Assembly: GCA_025964635.1 (NCBI GenBank)
Contig: JAOPYP010000651.1
Span: 1-20,985, forward strand
Reading direction: 5' to 3'
Length of the DNA: 20,985 nt
From: Actinomycetes bacterium
GTDB lineage: Bacteria; Actinomycetota; Actinomycetes; Streptosporangiales; Streptosporangiaceae
Within the stretch, counting starts at the first letter, position 1, and each line of letters starts with the position of its first letter. Below are positions 7,873-14,489 of this stretch, piece after piece. The translations under genes and the position numbers were made by a program. The notes beneath the pieces are model-generated. The model made no database searches, was not told where the DNA came from, and worked only from the letters and a program-made list of their open reading frames with translations.

Positions 7873-9810
7873 GTGTTCAGGCTGGACCAGGAGGCGGAAG
7901 CTGCGGTGCGGGAGCGTCTTGGCCTTCCGGAGGCCGACGCGTTCCTGGCCCGCCTGGAACAGCTGTCCTTCGATATAGCCGGCCCGCTCGAGCAGGTCTA
8001 CGGCGGTGTGGCTGACACCACCCGGCTCGCGACCGGGCTGGTGCTCGACGCGCTGGATGCGGCGGCCGCGCGCCCCGCGCCGCTGCGGCTCCTGGACCGG
8101 CGCCGCGAGATCGATCCCGGGTGGTTCCAGCGGTCCCGGATGATCGGCTACGTCTGCTACGCCGACCGGTTCGCGGGCTCGCTGCGCGGCGTCCGGGAGC
8201 ACCTGGACTATCTGGCCGAACTCGGGGTCACCTACCTGCATCTGATGCCGTTGCTGCAGCCCAGGGACGGGGACAGCGACGGCGGCTACGCCGTGGCGGA
8301 CTACGGTGCGGTGGACCGGCGGCTGGGCACCATGGCCGACCTGGAGGTGCTCGCGGCCGAATTGCGCGGGCGCGGCATCGCGCTGTGCATCGACCTGGTC
8401 CTCAACCACACCGCGCGCGAGCACGAATGGGCCCGTAAGGCGCTGGCCGGGGATCCCGCCTGCCGCGAGATGTACCTGATCTACCCCGACCGCACCGGGC
8501 CCGACGCCTACGAGGCCACCCTGCCCGAGGTCTTCCCGGACACCGCCCCCGGCAGCTTCACCGAGGTGCCCGGGCCCGGCTGGGTGTGGACCACGTTCCA
8601 CGACTACCAATGGGACCTGAACTACGCGAATCCCGCGGTCTTCCGGCACATGCTCGCGACCATGCTCACGCTGGCCAACCGCGGCGTCGATGTGCTGCGG
8701 CTGGACGCGGCACCGTTCTTGTGGAAACGGGCCGGCACGGACAGCCAGAATCAGCCCGAGGCGCATCTGCTGCTCCAGGCGTTCCGCGCGCTGACCCGGC
8801 TGGCCGCGCCGGGCCTGGTGCTCAAGGCCGAGGCGATCGTCGGCCCGGAGATGCTGGTGCAGTACCTCGGCGCGCACGACCGCTATCAGCCCGAGTGCGA
8901 CCTGGCTTACGACAACCAGCTCATGGTGATGCTCTGGTCGACCCTGGCCACCCGGGACGTGCGCCTGGCGGAGCACGCGCTGGCCCGCCGCCGCCCGGCA
9001 CCGGCGCCGACCTCATGGGTTTCCTACCTGCGCTGCCATGACGACATCGGGTGGGCTGTCTCCGATGCCGACGCCGCGGCCGTGGGACTCGGCGGCTTCG
9101 AGCACCGCCGCTTCCTCAACGAGTTCTTCGCGGGCCGTTTCCCCGGGTCGTTCGCGCGGGGTGCCGTGTTCCAGGAAAACCTGATGACCGGGGACGCGCG
9201 GATTTCCGGCATGGCCGCCTCGCTGTGCGGCATCGAGAGCGCGGCGGCCGCCGGTGATGAGGCCGAGCTGACGCTGGCCCTCAGGCGGCTGGAGTGCCTG
9301 TACGCGGTGGTCTTCTCGTTCGGCGGGATCCCGCTCATCTACATGGGTGACGAACTGGCCCTGCCGAACGACCCCGGGTGGGCGGACGACCCGGCGCACG
9401 CGCATGACAACCGGTGGATGCACCGGCCGCGGATGGACTGGGGCCGCGCGGCCCGGCGCCGCGACCCGGCCAGCGTGGAAGGCCGGGCGTTCGCGGCGCT
9501 GCGGAGCCTGGCCCACGCCCGGCGGCAACTGCTGGCCCTGCGCTCGGGCGGGACCACGGAGATCCTGCCGGCCGGGAACCAGAGCGTGCTGGCCTACCGC
9601 CGGGCGCACCCGCGCAGTGCCCCGTTCCTGTCCCTCACCAACTTCAGCGATGCCAGCCAGTCCGTCGACGCGGGCCTCATCGCCCGGGCCGGCCTGCGGC
9701 ACCCCCGGCTGGCCCACGCGAGCACCGCAGCAGGCGCGGAGGCGCCCCCGCTGGAGCTGGCCCGCATCGAGCTGGACCCCTGGAGCTTTGCCTGGCTCAC
9801 CGGGACCTGA
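7873..9810 (+). CDS. Amylosucrase-like GH13 alpha-amylase family enzyme
   Basis: The 645-aa product has the size and layout of amylosucrase, which transfers glucose from sucrose to a growing alpha-1,4-glucan. An N-terminal helical domain (about 1-90) is followed by the (beta/alpha)8 barrel with GH13 motifs in order: DLVLNH, DVLRLDAAPF with nucleophile Asp278, LKAEAIVG with acid/base Glu320, and RCHDDIGW with His389-Asp390. The spacing of these residues parallels Asp286, Glu328 and Asp393 of the Neisseria enzyme as I recall them. The long insertion between His389 and the C-terminal domain (GGIPLIYMGDELALPND) is also amylosucrase-like. A C-terminal beta domain closes the protein. The start is GTG with GGAGGT 9 nt upstream. 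Sucrose isomerase or hydrolase activity is a possible alternative. It is the second gene of the operon; the stop is 32 nt from the convergent regulator's stop. Confidence 0.87.
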   Translation: MFRLDQEAEAAVRERLGLPEADAFLARLEQLSFDIAGPLEQVYGGVADTTRLATGLVLDALDAAAARPAPLRLLDRRREIDPGWFQRSRMIGYVCYADRFAGSLRGVREHLDYLAELGVTYLHLMPLLQPRDGDSDGGYAVADYGAVDRRLGTMADLEVLAAELRGRGIALCIDLVLNHTAREHEWARKALAGDPACREMYLIYPDRTGPDAYEATLPEVFPDTAPGSFTEVPGPGWVWTTFHDYQWDLNYANPAVFRHMLATMLTLANRGVDVLRLDAAPFLWKRAGTDSQNQPEAHLLLQAFRALTRLAAPGLVLKAEAIVGPEMLVQYLGAHDRYQPECDLAYDNQLMVMLWSTLATRDVRLAEHALARRRPAPAPTSWVSYLRCHDDIGWAVSDADAAAVGLGGFEHRRFLNEFFAGRFPGSFARGAVFQENLMTGDARISGMAASLCGIESAAAAGDEAELTLALRRLECLYAVVFSFGGIPLIYMGDELALPNDPGWADDPAHAHDNRWMHRPRMDWGRAARRRDPASVEGRAFAALRSLAHARRQLLALRSGGTTEILPAGNQSVLAYRRAHPRSAPFLSLTNFSDASQSVDAGLIARAGLRHPRLAHASTAAGAEAPPLELARIELDPWSFAWLTGT

Positions 9811-9827
9811 CTCGCCGCCGGGTCAGG
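9806..9827. terminator. Hairpin between convergent amylosucrase and XRE genes
   Basis: CCTGAC and GTCAGG form a 6-bp stem across the 32-nt gap between the two convergent stop codons. It includes the TGA of the amylosucrase-like gene. There is no T-run on either strand, so it may be a weak bidirectional terminator or a chance repeat. Confidence 0.3.
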
Positions 9828-9842
9828 CCGGCGAACGCCGCC

Positions 9843-10637
9843 TCATCCGGGGGAACGCAGGACCGCGGCCGTGGCCGCGTCGGCGGGGTAGAACGCCTCG
9901 ATGGCCAGCTCGGCCACGGTCACGTCGGTCGCGGTGCCGACCACCGCGCTGATGCTCACCAGCGAGAGTTCCTGGCCGCCGCGCCGGTAGCGCAGCGGCA
10001 GCACGACCCCGGCGGGCGAGGTGACCTCGGCCATCCCGCCCGGGTAGCCGAGCAGCTCATCGCGAAGCTCCCGCAGCCGCTGGTCCGCGAGGGCCTGGGC
10101 CCGGTGCTGCAGCTGGGTCAGCAGGTGGCCGCGCCACTCGGCGAGGTTGGCGATCCGGGGCGCCATCCCGTCCGGGTGCAGAGCCAGCCGGAGCACGTTC
10201 ACCGGTGGCTCCAGCAGCCAGGCGGCGCACCCGTCGGTGAGCACGGCAACGCCCGCGTTGCCGTCGAGCAGTTCCCACCAGCGGTCGACCAGGACCGCGG
10301 GGTACGGCTCGTGCCCGGCCAGCACCTGGCGCAGGGCGTCGCGGACACCCGCCAGCTCCGGCTCGCCCAGCCCGTGCTCCGGGTACGCCGGGGCGTAACC
10401 GCCGGCCAGCAGTAGCGTGTTCCGCTCCCGGAGCGGTACCTCGAGCTGCTCGGTCAGCCGCAGGATCATGGCCGGTGTCGGCCGCGAGCGGCCCGTCTCC
10501 ACGAAGCTGAGGTGGCGCGCGGACACCTCGGCCCGGATGGCCAGGTCGAGCTGGCTGATCCGGCGCCGCTCGCGCCATTCGCGCAGCATCTCGCCCACGG
10601 GACGGGTGCCCGGCCGGGGCCAGGTCATGGTCGCCAT
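9843..10637 (-). CDS. XRE-family transcriptional regulator with MmyB-like ligand-binding domain
   Basis: The 264-aa product has an N-terminal helix-turn-helix (about 15-70: LREWRERRRISQLDLAIRAE, then VSARHLSFVETGRSRPTP), a textbook XRE domain that carries the GRSRP signature. Next is an MmyB/MltR-type domain with YPAVLVDRWWELLDGNAGVAVL, NVLRLALHPDGMAPRIANLAEW and a C-terminal strand-rich part (GQELSLVSISAVVGTATDVTVAELAIEAFYP). This class is known in actinobacteria as ligand-responsive repressors of neighbouring redox or lipid genes. It is transcribed divergently from the NTF2-like gene, its most likely target. A TAnnnT box 7 nt before ATG 10637 suggests a leaderless message and supports that start over ATG 10628. 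Confidence 0.92.
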   Translation of the reverse strand: MATMTWPRPGTRPVGEMLREWRERRRISQLDLAIRAEVSARHLSFVETGRSRPTPAMILRLTEQLEVPLRERNTLLLAGGYAPAYPEHGLGEPELAGVRDALRQVLAGHEPYPAVLVDRWWELLDGNAGVAVLTDGCAAWLLEPPVNVLRLALHPDGMAPRIANLAEWRGHLLTQLQHRAQALADQRLRELRDELLGYPGGMAEVTSPAGVVLPLRYRRGGQELSLVSISAVVGTATDVTVAELAIEAFYPADAATAAVLRSPG

Positions 10638-10644
10638 GATCCTG

Positions 10645-10650
10645 ACGCTA
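10645..10650 (-). promoter_or_regulatory. -10 box for leaderless XRE regulator mRNA
   Basis: On the minus strand TAGCGT is followed by CAGGATC (7 nt) and then the ATG at 10637. This is the correct spacing for a transcript beginning at the start codon. The AGGAT inside the gap could also act as a ribosome binding site, so a short leader is not excluded. Confidence 0.45.
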
Positions 10651-10670
10651 GCGGCCCGCCCGCCGCACCG

Positions 10671-10716
10671 CGATTACCTCCCAGGTCATGACCGCGCATG
10701 ACCTCCCGCGTAATCG
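10671..10716. promoter_or_regulatory. Candidate XRE operator: dyad and direct repeats
   Basis: Perfect 7-bp inverted arms CGATTAC (10671-10677) and GTAATCG (10710-10716) flank a core. The core holds the perfect 10-bp palindrome GGTCATGACC (10684-10693) and the direct repeat ATTACCTCCC / ATGACCTCCC (10673-10682 and 10698-10707). The cluster lies between the divergent regulator and NTF2-like genes, where autoregulation is expected. Which element the regulator reads is inference. Confidence 0.45.
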
Positions 10717-10766
10717 ACACCGGCGCGGACCGGCCCGCAGGATGGGCCCGGCCAGACAGTTTCCAA

Positions 10767-10822
10767 CCACACGGGCCCAGCCACACAGGTCCAGCCACAC
10801 GGCCCGGGCCACACCCGGCCGG
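10767..10822. repeat. Four 14-bp imperfect tandem repeats
   Basis: Four consecutive units of 14 bp start with CCACAC: CCACACGGGCCCAG, CCACACAGGTCCAG, CCACACGGCCCGGG and CCACACCCGGCCGG. They end 24 nt before the NTF2-like start codon, inside its promoter or leader region. The first six bases are invariant and the rest drifts. This could be a multi-site operator or a slippage-prone repeat. Confidence 0.8.
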
Positions 10823-10846
10823 ACCCAGTCACGAAAGGGATTCCCG

Positions 10847-11200
10847 ATGAACGACCTGATCACCCGCTACCTCGACTGCTGGAACGAGACCGACCCGGCG
10901 GCCCGGCGCAAGCTGATCGACGGCACCTGGGCCGCGGACGCCAGCTACATCGACCCGCTGGCCGAGGCACACGGCCGGGATGCCATCGACGCGACCATCG
11001 CCGCCGTGCAGGGCCAGTTCCCCGGCTTCGTGTTCTCCCTGGCCGGGCCGGTCGACGCGCACCACCAGCAGGCCCGCTTCACCTGGGGCCTGGGTCCCGG
11101 CGGCGCCGAACCGCTGGTCGTCGGCTTCGACGTGGCGGTCACCGACGAGGCCGGCCAGATCGCCACCGTCCTCGGATTCCTGGACAAGGTCCCCGGCTGA
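10847..11200 (+). CDS. NTF2-like / SnoaL-like protein
   Basis: The 117-aa product matches the small cone-shaped NTF2/SnoaL fold. It shows LITRYLDCWNETDPAARRKLID, DASYIDPLAEAHGRDAIDATI and the closing strands VVGFDVAVTDEAGQIATVLGFLDKV. Proteins of this type bind or isomerise small hydrophobic molecules. This one is probably a polyketide-cyclase-like or uncharacterised member, and no active-site assignment is safe. The ATG at 10847 follows GAAAGGGA at the right distance; the longer open frame back to 10688 runs through the repeats and promoter and is rejected. XRE-MmyB regulators next to small enzymes usually control them, which fits the operator-like sequence between. Confidence 0.85.
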   Translation: MNDLITRYLDCWNETDPAARRKLIDGTWAADASYIDPLAEAHGRDAIDATIAAVQGQFPGFVFSLAGPVDAHHQQARFTWGLGPGGAEPLVVGFDVAVTDEAGQIATVLGFLDKVPG

Positions 11201-11205
11201 CCGCA

Positions 11206-11442
11206 TCATCGCTCCCGCAGCCGTCCGGCGAGGACCCGGGCCAGCCCGGCGTGGGCCGTCGGCTCCGTGTCGATGAGCCACCGGGAGTCCTCGCTGGACC
11301 GCCGGAGCAGCCGGCCCGGCTCGGCCCACATCACGGTGGCCAGCATCGTGTAGCCGTAGCCGCCGCCCCAGTCGCGGGCGGCGAGCCCGCCGACATGGTC
11401 CCCGGGGCTGGCGGTGCGGATCAGCCGGCCGTCGATGACCAC
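11206..11442 (-). CDS. Hypothetical small protein or C-terminal gene fragment
   Basis: I do not recognise this 78-aa reading. It looks like real protein and not a shadow: the stretch DHVGGLAARDWGGGYGYTML, then ATVMWAEPGRLLRRSSEDSRWLIDTEP, has a balanced composition and several tryptophans. No better frame opposes it. The frame opens only 8 codons upstream of GTG 11442, where AGGA provides a modest ribosome binding site. It may be an intact small gene or the tail of a longer one that has lost its 5' part. It converges with the NTF2-like gene (5 nt apart). It is not obviously part of the operon upstream of it (11580-13736). Confidence 0.4.
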   Translation of the reverse strand: MVIDGRLIRTASPGDHVGGLAARDWGGGYGYTMLATVMWAEPGRLLRRSSEDSRWLIDTEPTAHAGLARVLAGRLRER

Positions 11443-11579
11443 GTCGAACGTTCCTGGCCGCGGTCAGCGGGACCACGCCGGCCCTGCGGCACGCCGGCCA
11501 GGTCGCCTCGGACTGGGTCGACGCCGACGTAACCCGCTAGGCCGGACGGCCGACAGTGGGTCCCGCCGAACGCGCCGAG
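11443..11579. other. Short spacer with a possible plus-strand coding remnant
   Basis: In the plus strand a short reading ending at a TAG at 11538-11540 (about 11445-11540) gives TFLAAVSGTTPALRHAGQVA followed by SDWVDADVTR. This resembles the C-terminus of a protein more than random sequence, but has no start codon or upstream continuation. I cannot assign it to a family. The rest of the interval shows nothing. Confidence 0.2.
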
Positions 11580-11966
11580 CTAGAGGTGCAGGCAGATGTT
11601 CTCCAACGCGTCCACCCCGCCGATGATCCCGGCCACCGGGGCCAAGACCCCGATCACCTGCCTGACCCGTACGCGCAGACGCCTCAGTCCACCCCGATCT
11701 TGAACCGGATTTCTGCCCAGCTCGTCCTGCAGCTCGACGACGGCTTCCATAGCGTCCTCGTGATCGGCCGTGGGGACCTGCACCCCGGCCAGGCGCTCCC
11801 GCGCCCTGCTGAGCTCATCCTGCAACTGCTGTATCAACGGGTTTTGCGGTGCATTCACCGTGGTCGCTGACACCTGGCTGTCGGTAAACGTCCCACCAGT
11901 GACTATGCTCCCGGTGCCGCGAATAATGTTTCGCTGGCTTCCGGGGATTCCCTCATACTTAGGCAT
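11580..11966 (-). CDS. Small coiled-coil protein with N-terminal amyloid-like motif (partner of the upstream membrane protein)
   Basis: The 128-aa product has three parts. Residues 13-33 form a Gly/Thr/Ser/Val-rich motif (GTGSIVTGGTFTDSQVS), nearly a copy of the motif at the end of the preceding protein: 12 of 21 aligned residues are identical. Residues about 44-90 are charged and helical (LIQQLQDELSRARERL, then EDAMEAVVELQDELG), likely a short coiled coil. Residues about 94-128 start basic (RRLRVRVRQ) and end in a hydrophobic helix (VIGVLAPVAGIIGG), which could touch a membrane or pack into a bundle. No enzyme motif is seen. Its ATG follows AGAGGAAT and lies 15 nt after the upstream stop, so the genes are co-transcribed. 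An adaptor or effector in a motif-templated signalling pair is my inference. The C-terminal half resembles helical regions of uncharacterised Streptomyces proteins of this size. Confidence 0.75.
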   Translation of the reverse strand: MPKYEGIPGSQRNIIRGTGSIVTGGTFTDSQVSATTVNAPQNPLIQQLQDELSRARERLAGVQVPTADHEDAMEAVVELQDELGRNPVQDRGGLRRLRVRVRQVIGVLAPVAGIIGGVDALENICLHL

Positions 11967-11981
11967 CGTCTATTCCTCTGG

Positions 11982-13736
11982 TCACTTGTCCGGCCCATCG
12001 CCGCCCGGCTTGGCACTTCCCTGATTATTCACAGAGTTCACTGAGCTGTTGATGAAGGTTCCGTCCGTGACTATGTTCCCGCTGCCGACAATGGTATTGC
12101 TCTGCACATAGTTAGTGACCTGAGTCTCGTAGTCCTCAATGTCAATGTTGCAGCTGCGCAGGTAATCCATCGTTACCCGGACGATTTTGAGTTCCATCAC
12201 GCGGAGAATTCGGTCGGCGTCGTCGGCCTGATGCATGTTGTCGGCAATGGGCTGGGCGTAGAGCTCGCGGATGCTGACCAGGCCGCGTTTGACGGGCCTG
12301 GAGCGGGGCGGCTTCCCCGACCGGTCGGCCAGCTCGCGGACCTTCCTCGCCGCCGTGACGAACTGGCGGAGGGTCAGCCCGGCGGCCACGGCCACCTGGA
12401 CGGCCAGGCGCCGTTCACGGAGTTCGTCCGCAACCTTGAGATCGGAGACGATCGGCGCCAGGACGTAGGGGCGGACGACCACTCTGAGGCAGTGGCCCTG
12501 CAACGCGGCGCTCACGTACACCGAGGCCACGAGCTGGCCGTCCCAGCTGCTCGCGCTGGCCCTCAGGTAGTGCCGTTCGGGATGCACCGAGGGGGAACGG
12601 CCGGCCACCTCGGCGACGACATCATGGGCGGGCGGGAGGTCTGGATAGTGCAGGCGCAGGGTCCGGACGGGCAGCAAGGCAATCGCTCTGGACCGCGGAA
12701 CTGGGACGGTTATCACCATGCCCACATCCAGGTAGGGCAGGCCGTACGTGAAATGCGTAGGCCTCAGAGGGTCCGGCCGACCGTCTTTCGCTGACAGCGG
12801 TCCATGGGCGTAACCGTGCACCTGCCCGTCACCCACTCCCTGAGTGAAAATGTGCTGGCCCACGTACGCGAGCAACGTCGCGGCCGTGAACACTTCTATG
12901 CCCTGCGCCTTGTCCTTCCGCGTGTCGAGCGGGACGGTGAGTGGCAACGGCGTGAAGGGGGTGCCCGCCCCGACGATTCCGTCCTTGTCGTAGTAGACCT
13001 GGCGGGGCGGAGCCACGGAGAATTCCCCGGCGCTGGCACCCTGGCCATCAGACTCGACGCCGGATGCAGGCGTCTCCCCGGCGTCACGGGGCCACACGGC
13101 CAGGCTCGCGGCTGCGGAGGGTGCGGACTGCGGAAGTGAAGGCTCCGGCCACAATTTCCGCACCTGCCAGACCGACCACAGTATGTCGGCCATGTAGATG
13201 AGGAAGACGGCTCCCAGGCAGATAAGCGGGACCGCGAACGAGGCACGCGCGCGCGCATCGTCCGAGACCAGGGCCAGGGCAACACCCAGCGCGACGGCGA
13301 GAACCACAGGGGACAACAGCCGCACCCGGCCCAGGACCACGATGACGAGCAGGATTATTCCTATCGTCCTGGCCGTGCCCCAAGGGTCAAGGAAGACGGC
13401 ACAGGCGAGCGCGATGGCGGCCGCCGCATCACGAAAGAAGGTTTGCCACAGGGCGGCCCAGCAATGCCTGCGTACTCCTTCGACGCTTACCGCGGACATG
13501 GGCAGAACACCCTCAGCCCGGAAAAGGACCCGTATCGCATAAGCCCGCCCCACAGGCAGCGGAGGCCTGGGCAGGCGCATTCCTAATTCAAGAACCTTGT
13601 CGGGAAGCATTGCGCGCCGTAAATAGGCCGCCGCACACAGATAACGAGTGGCCTGGCTTTCCGCAAAATCACTGCCCGGACGACGATGACCGTCAGGCGG
13701 GAACGGATTTTCTGGCACCGTGACTGCCGACTTCAT
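11982..13736 (-). CDS. Four-TM membrane protein with C-terminal amyloid-like motif
   Basis: I do not recognise a named family. The 584-aa product has a soluble N-terminal part (1-100) and four close hydrophobic segments at about 103-119, 122-138, 140-157 and 165-187. A Pro/Ala/Ser linker leads to a large soluble domain (about 245-540) beginning VYYDKDGIVGAGTPFTPLPL, a pattern I associate with uncharacterised Streptomyces membrane proteins. The tail (547-566; N-T-I-V-G-S-G-N followed by IVTDGTFINSSV) repeats the motif found in the next protein. It reads like a beta-arch amyloid-signalling sequence and only partly like a RHIM core (V-G-x-x-N but no Q). The start is ATG 13736, with GAGGAAGGGGAT upstream; the longer frame to 13817 has no ribosome binding site. 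Base composition is lower in GC than the flanks at both ends of the gene. Role as sensor or membrane effector is inferred. Confidence 0.8.
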   Translation of the reverse strand: MKSAVTVPENPFPPDGHRRPGSDFAESQATRYLCAAAYLRRAMLPDKVLELGMRLPRPPLPVGRAYAIRVLFRAEGVLPMSAVSVEGVRRHCWAALWQTFFRDAAAAIALACAVFLDPWGTARTIGIILLVIVVLGRVRLLSPVVLAVALGVALALVSDDARARASFAVPLICLGAVFLIYMADILWSVWQVRKLWPEPSLPQSAPSAAASLAVWPRDAGETPASGVESDGQGASAGEFSVAPPRQVYYDKDGIVGAGTPFTPLPLTVPLDTRKDKAQGIEVFTAATLLAYVGQHIFTQGVGDGQVHGYAHGPLSAKDGRPDPLRPTHFTYGLPYLDVGMVITVPVPRSRAIALLPVRTLRLHYPDLPPAHDVVAEVAGRSPSVHPERHYLRASASSWDGQLVASVYVSAALQGHCLRVVVRPYVLAPIVSDLKVADELRERRLAVQVAVAAGLTLRQFVTAARKVRELADRSGKPPRSRPVKRGLVSIRELYAQPIADNMHQADDADRILRVMELKIVRVTMDYLRSCNIDIEDYETQVTNYVQSNTIVGSGNIVTDGTFINSSVNSVNNQGSAKPGGDGPDK

Positions 13737-13874
13737 GACAGGATCCCCTTCCTCGCTCGCAGGAACGCCGAGCACTCGGGGGCCAGAGAACTGGATATAA
13801 ACGCCGGAAAAAGGCATTCAGAAGATTAAGGACTCACACCATGAGCCGAACGTTCCGCCACATTCCTGCCGCTG
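13737..13874 (-). promoter_or_regulatory. AT-richer promoter region of the membrane/coiled-coil operon
   Basis: On the minus strand a TTGACA box (13878-13873) overlaps the end of the ChaN remnant. A GAACGT-like -10 follows after 17 nt, and a second AT-rich patch containing TTTATAT lies nearer the gene. Bases 13801-13860 contain only 31 G/C of 60, far below the neighbourhood. The promoter choice is tentative. Confidence 0.35.
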
Positions 13875-14470
13875 TCAAGGGCTGACCTGCGGCCAGGGCC
13901 GCTGGGGGACGACCGCTTCGGTGGCGGCAGGGAGTACGAGGGTGAGGTTTTCGTTGCGGAGAACGAGCCGCGGGGGCAGCCGGCCCGAGCCGGCGCGCGG
14001 CGCGAACCGGCGCGGCGCGAGGTAGTAATAGCGGCCGCTGCGGTAATCGATCCGGATCTCACGGATGCCCGGCCGCCGGGCAGCCAGCACGGCGCCCAGC
14101 GGGACCCCCAGCCCCGTGGGCTGGACGGGGGTGTGGGCGTTGCCCGCGACCACCAGCGTGCCGGGGCCCGCGGCGGCCGCCAGGACGCGGCCGGCCATCG
14201 CCTCGTCCCGCTGGGACCAGCTCCAGTCGGCGTCCGTGGTCCCGTCCATCAGGGTGAGCTCCAGCGGCCCGGCGGCGCGCTCCCGGAGCACGGCCAGGTG
14301 GCCGGCGGTGATCCGGCCGCGTGCACCTCGCCGAGCAGCAGGAACCCTGACTCCCGGACCGAGCGCTCCGCGGCGGCCCGCGCGGCGGGCTCCAGGACGA
14401 GGCCGGGATCGCTGGCCGGGAAGTCCGCCACGGCCTGGGCGAACGCCGCCAGCGAGGCCAGGGCGGGCAT
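13875..14470 (-). pseudogene. ChaN-like (haem-binding uptake) gene with an internal deletion and frameshift
   Basis: Two frames together spell most of a ChaN-like protein. The 5' piece (14470 to about 14320) reads MPALASLAAFAQAVADF, then ERSVRESGFLLLGEVHA, ending in the conserved GEVH motif. The 3' piece (about 14320 to 13875) continues in another frame: GRITAGHLAVLRERAAGPLE, then DADWSWSQRDEAMAGRVL, GTLVVAGNAHTP, GVPLGAVLAARRPGIREIRIDY and GRYYYLAPRRF. Family members have several tens of residues between GEVH and GRITAGH that are missing here, so a deletion not divisible by three is the likely cause. The 138-aa downstream frame alone lacks the start and the metal/haem-binding half. A small chance remains that it is expressed as a fragment. 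It lies just after the YCII gene on the same strand. Confidence 0.72.
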
Positions 14471-14489
14471 GGCGGCGGACCCGCGGGCG

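Noticed and set aside
12039..12098. Calling the motif a canonical RHIM
   Set aside because: The core lacks the Gln of I/V-Q-I/V-G, and only V-G-x-x-N in one copy agrees. A broader amyloid-motif-like description is safer.
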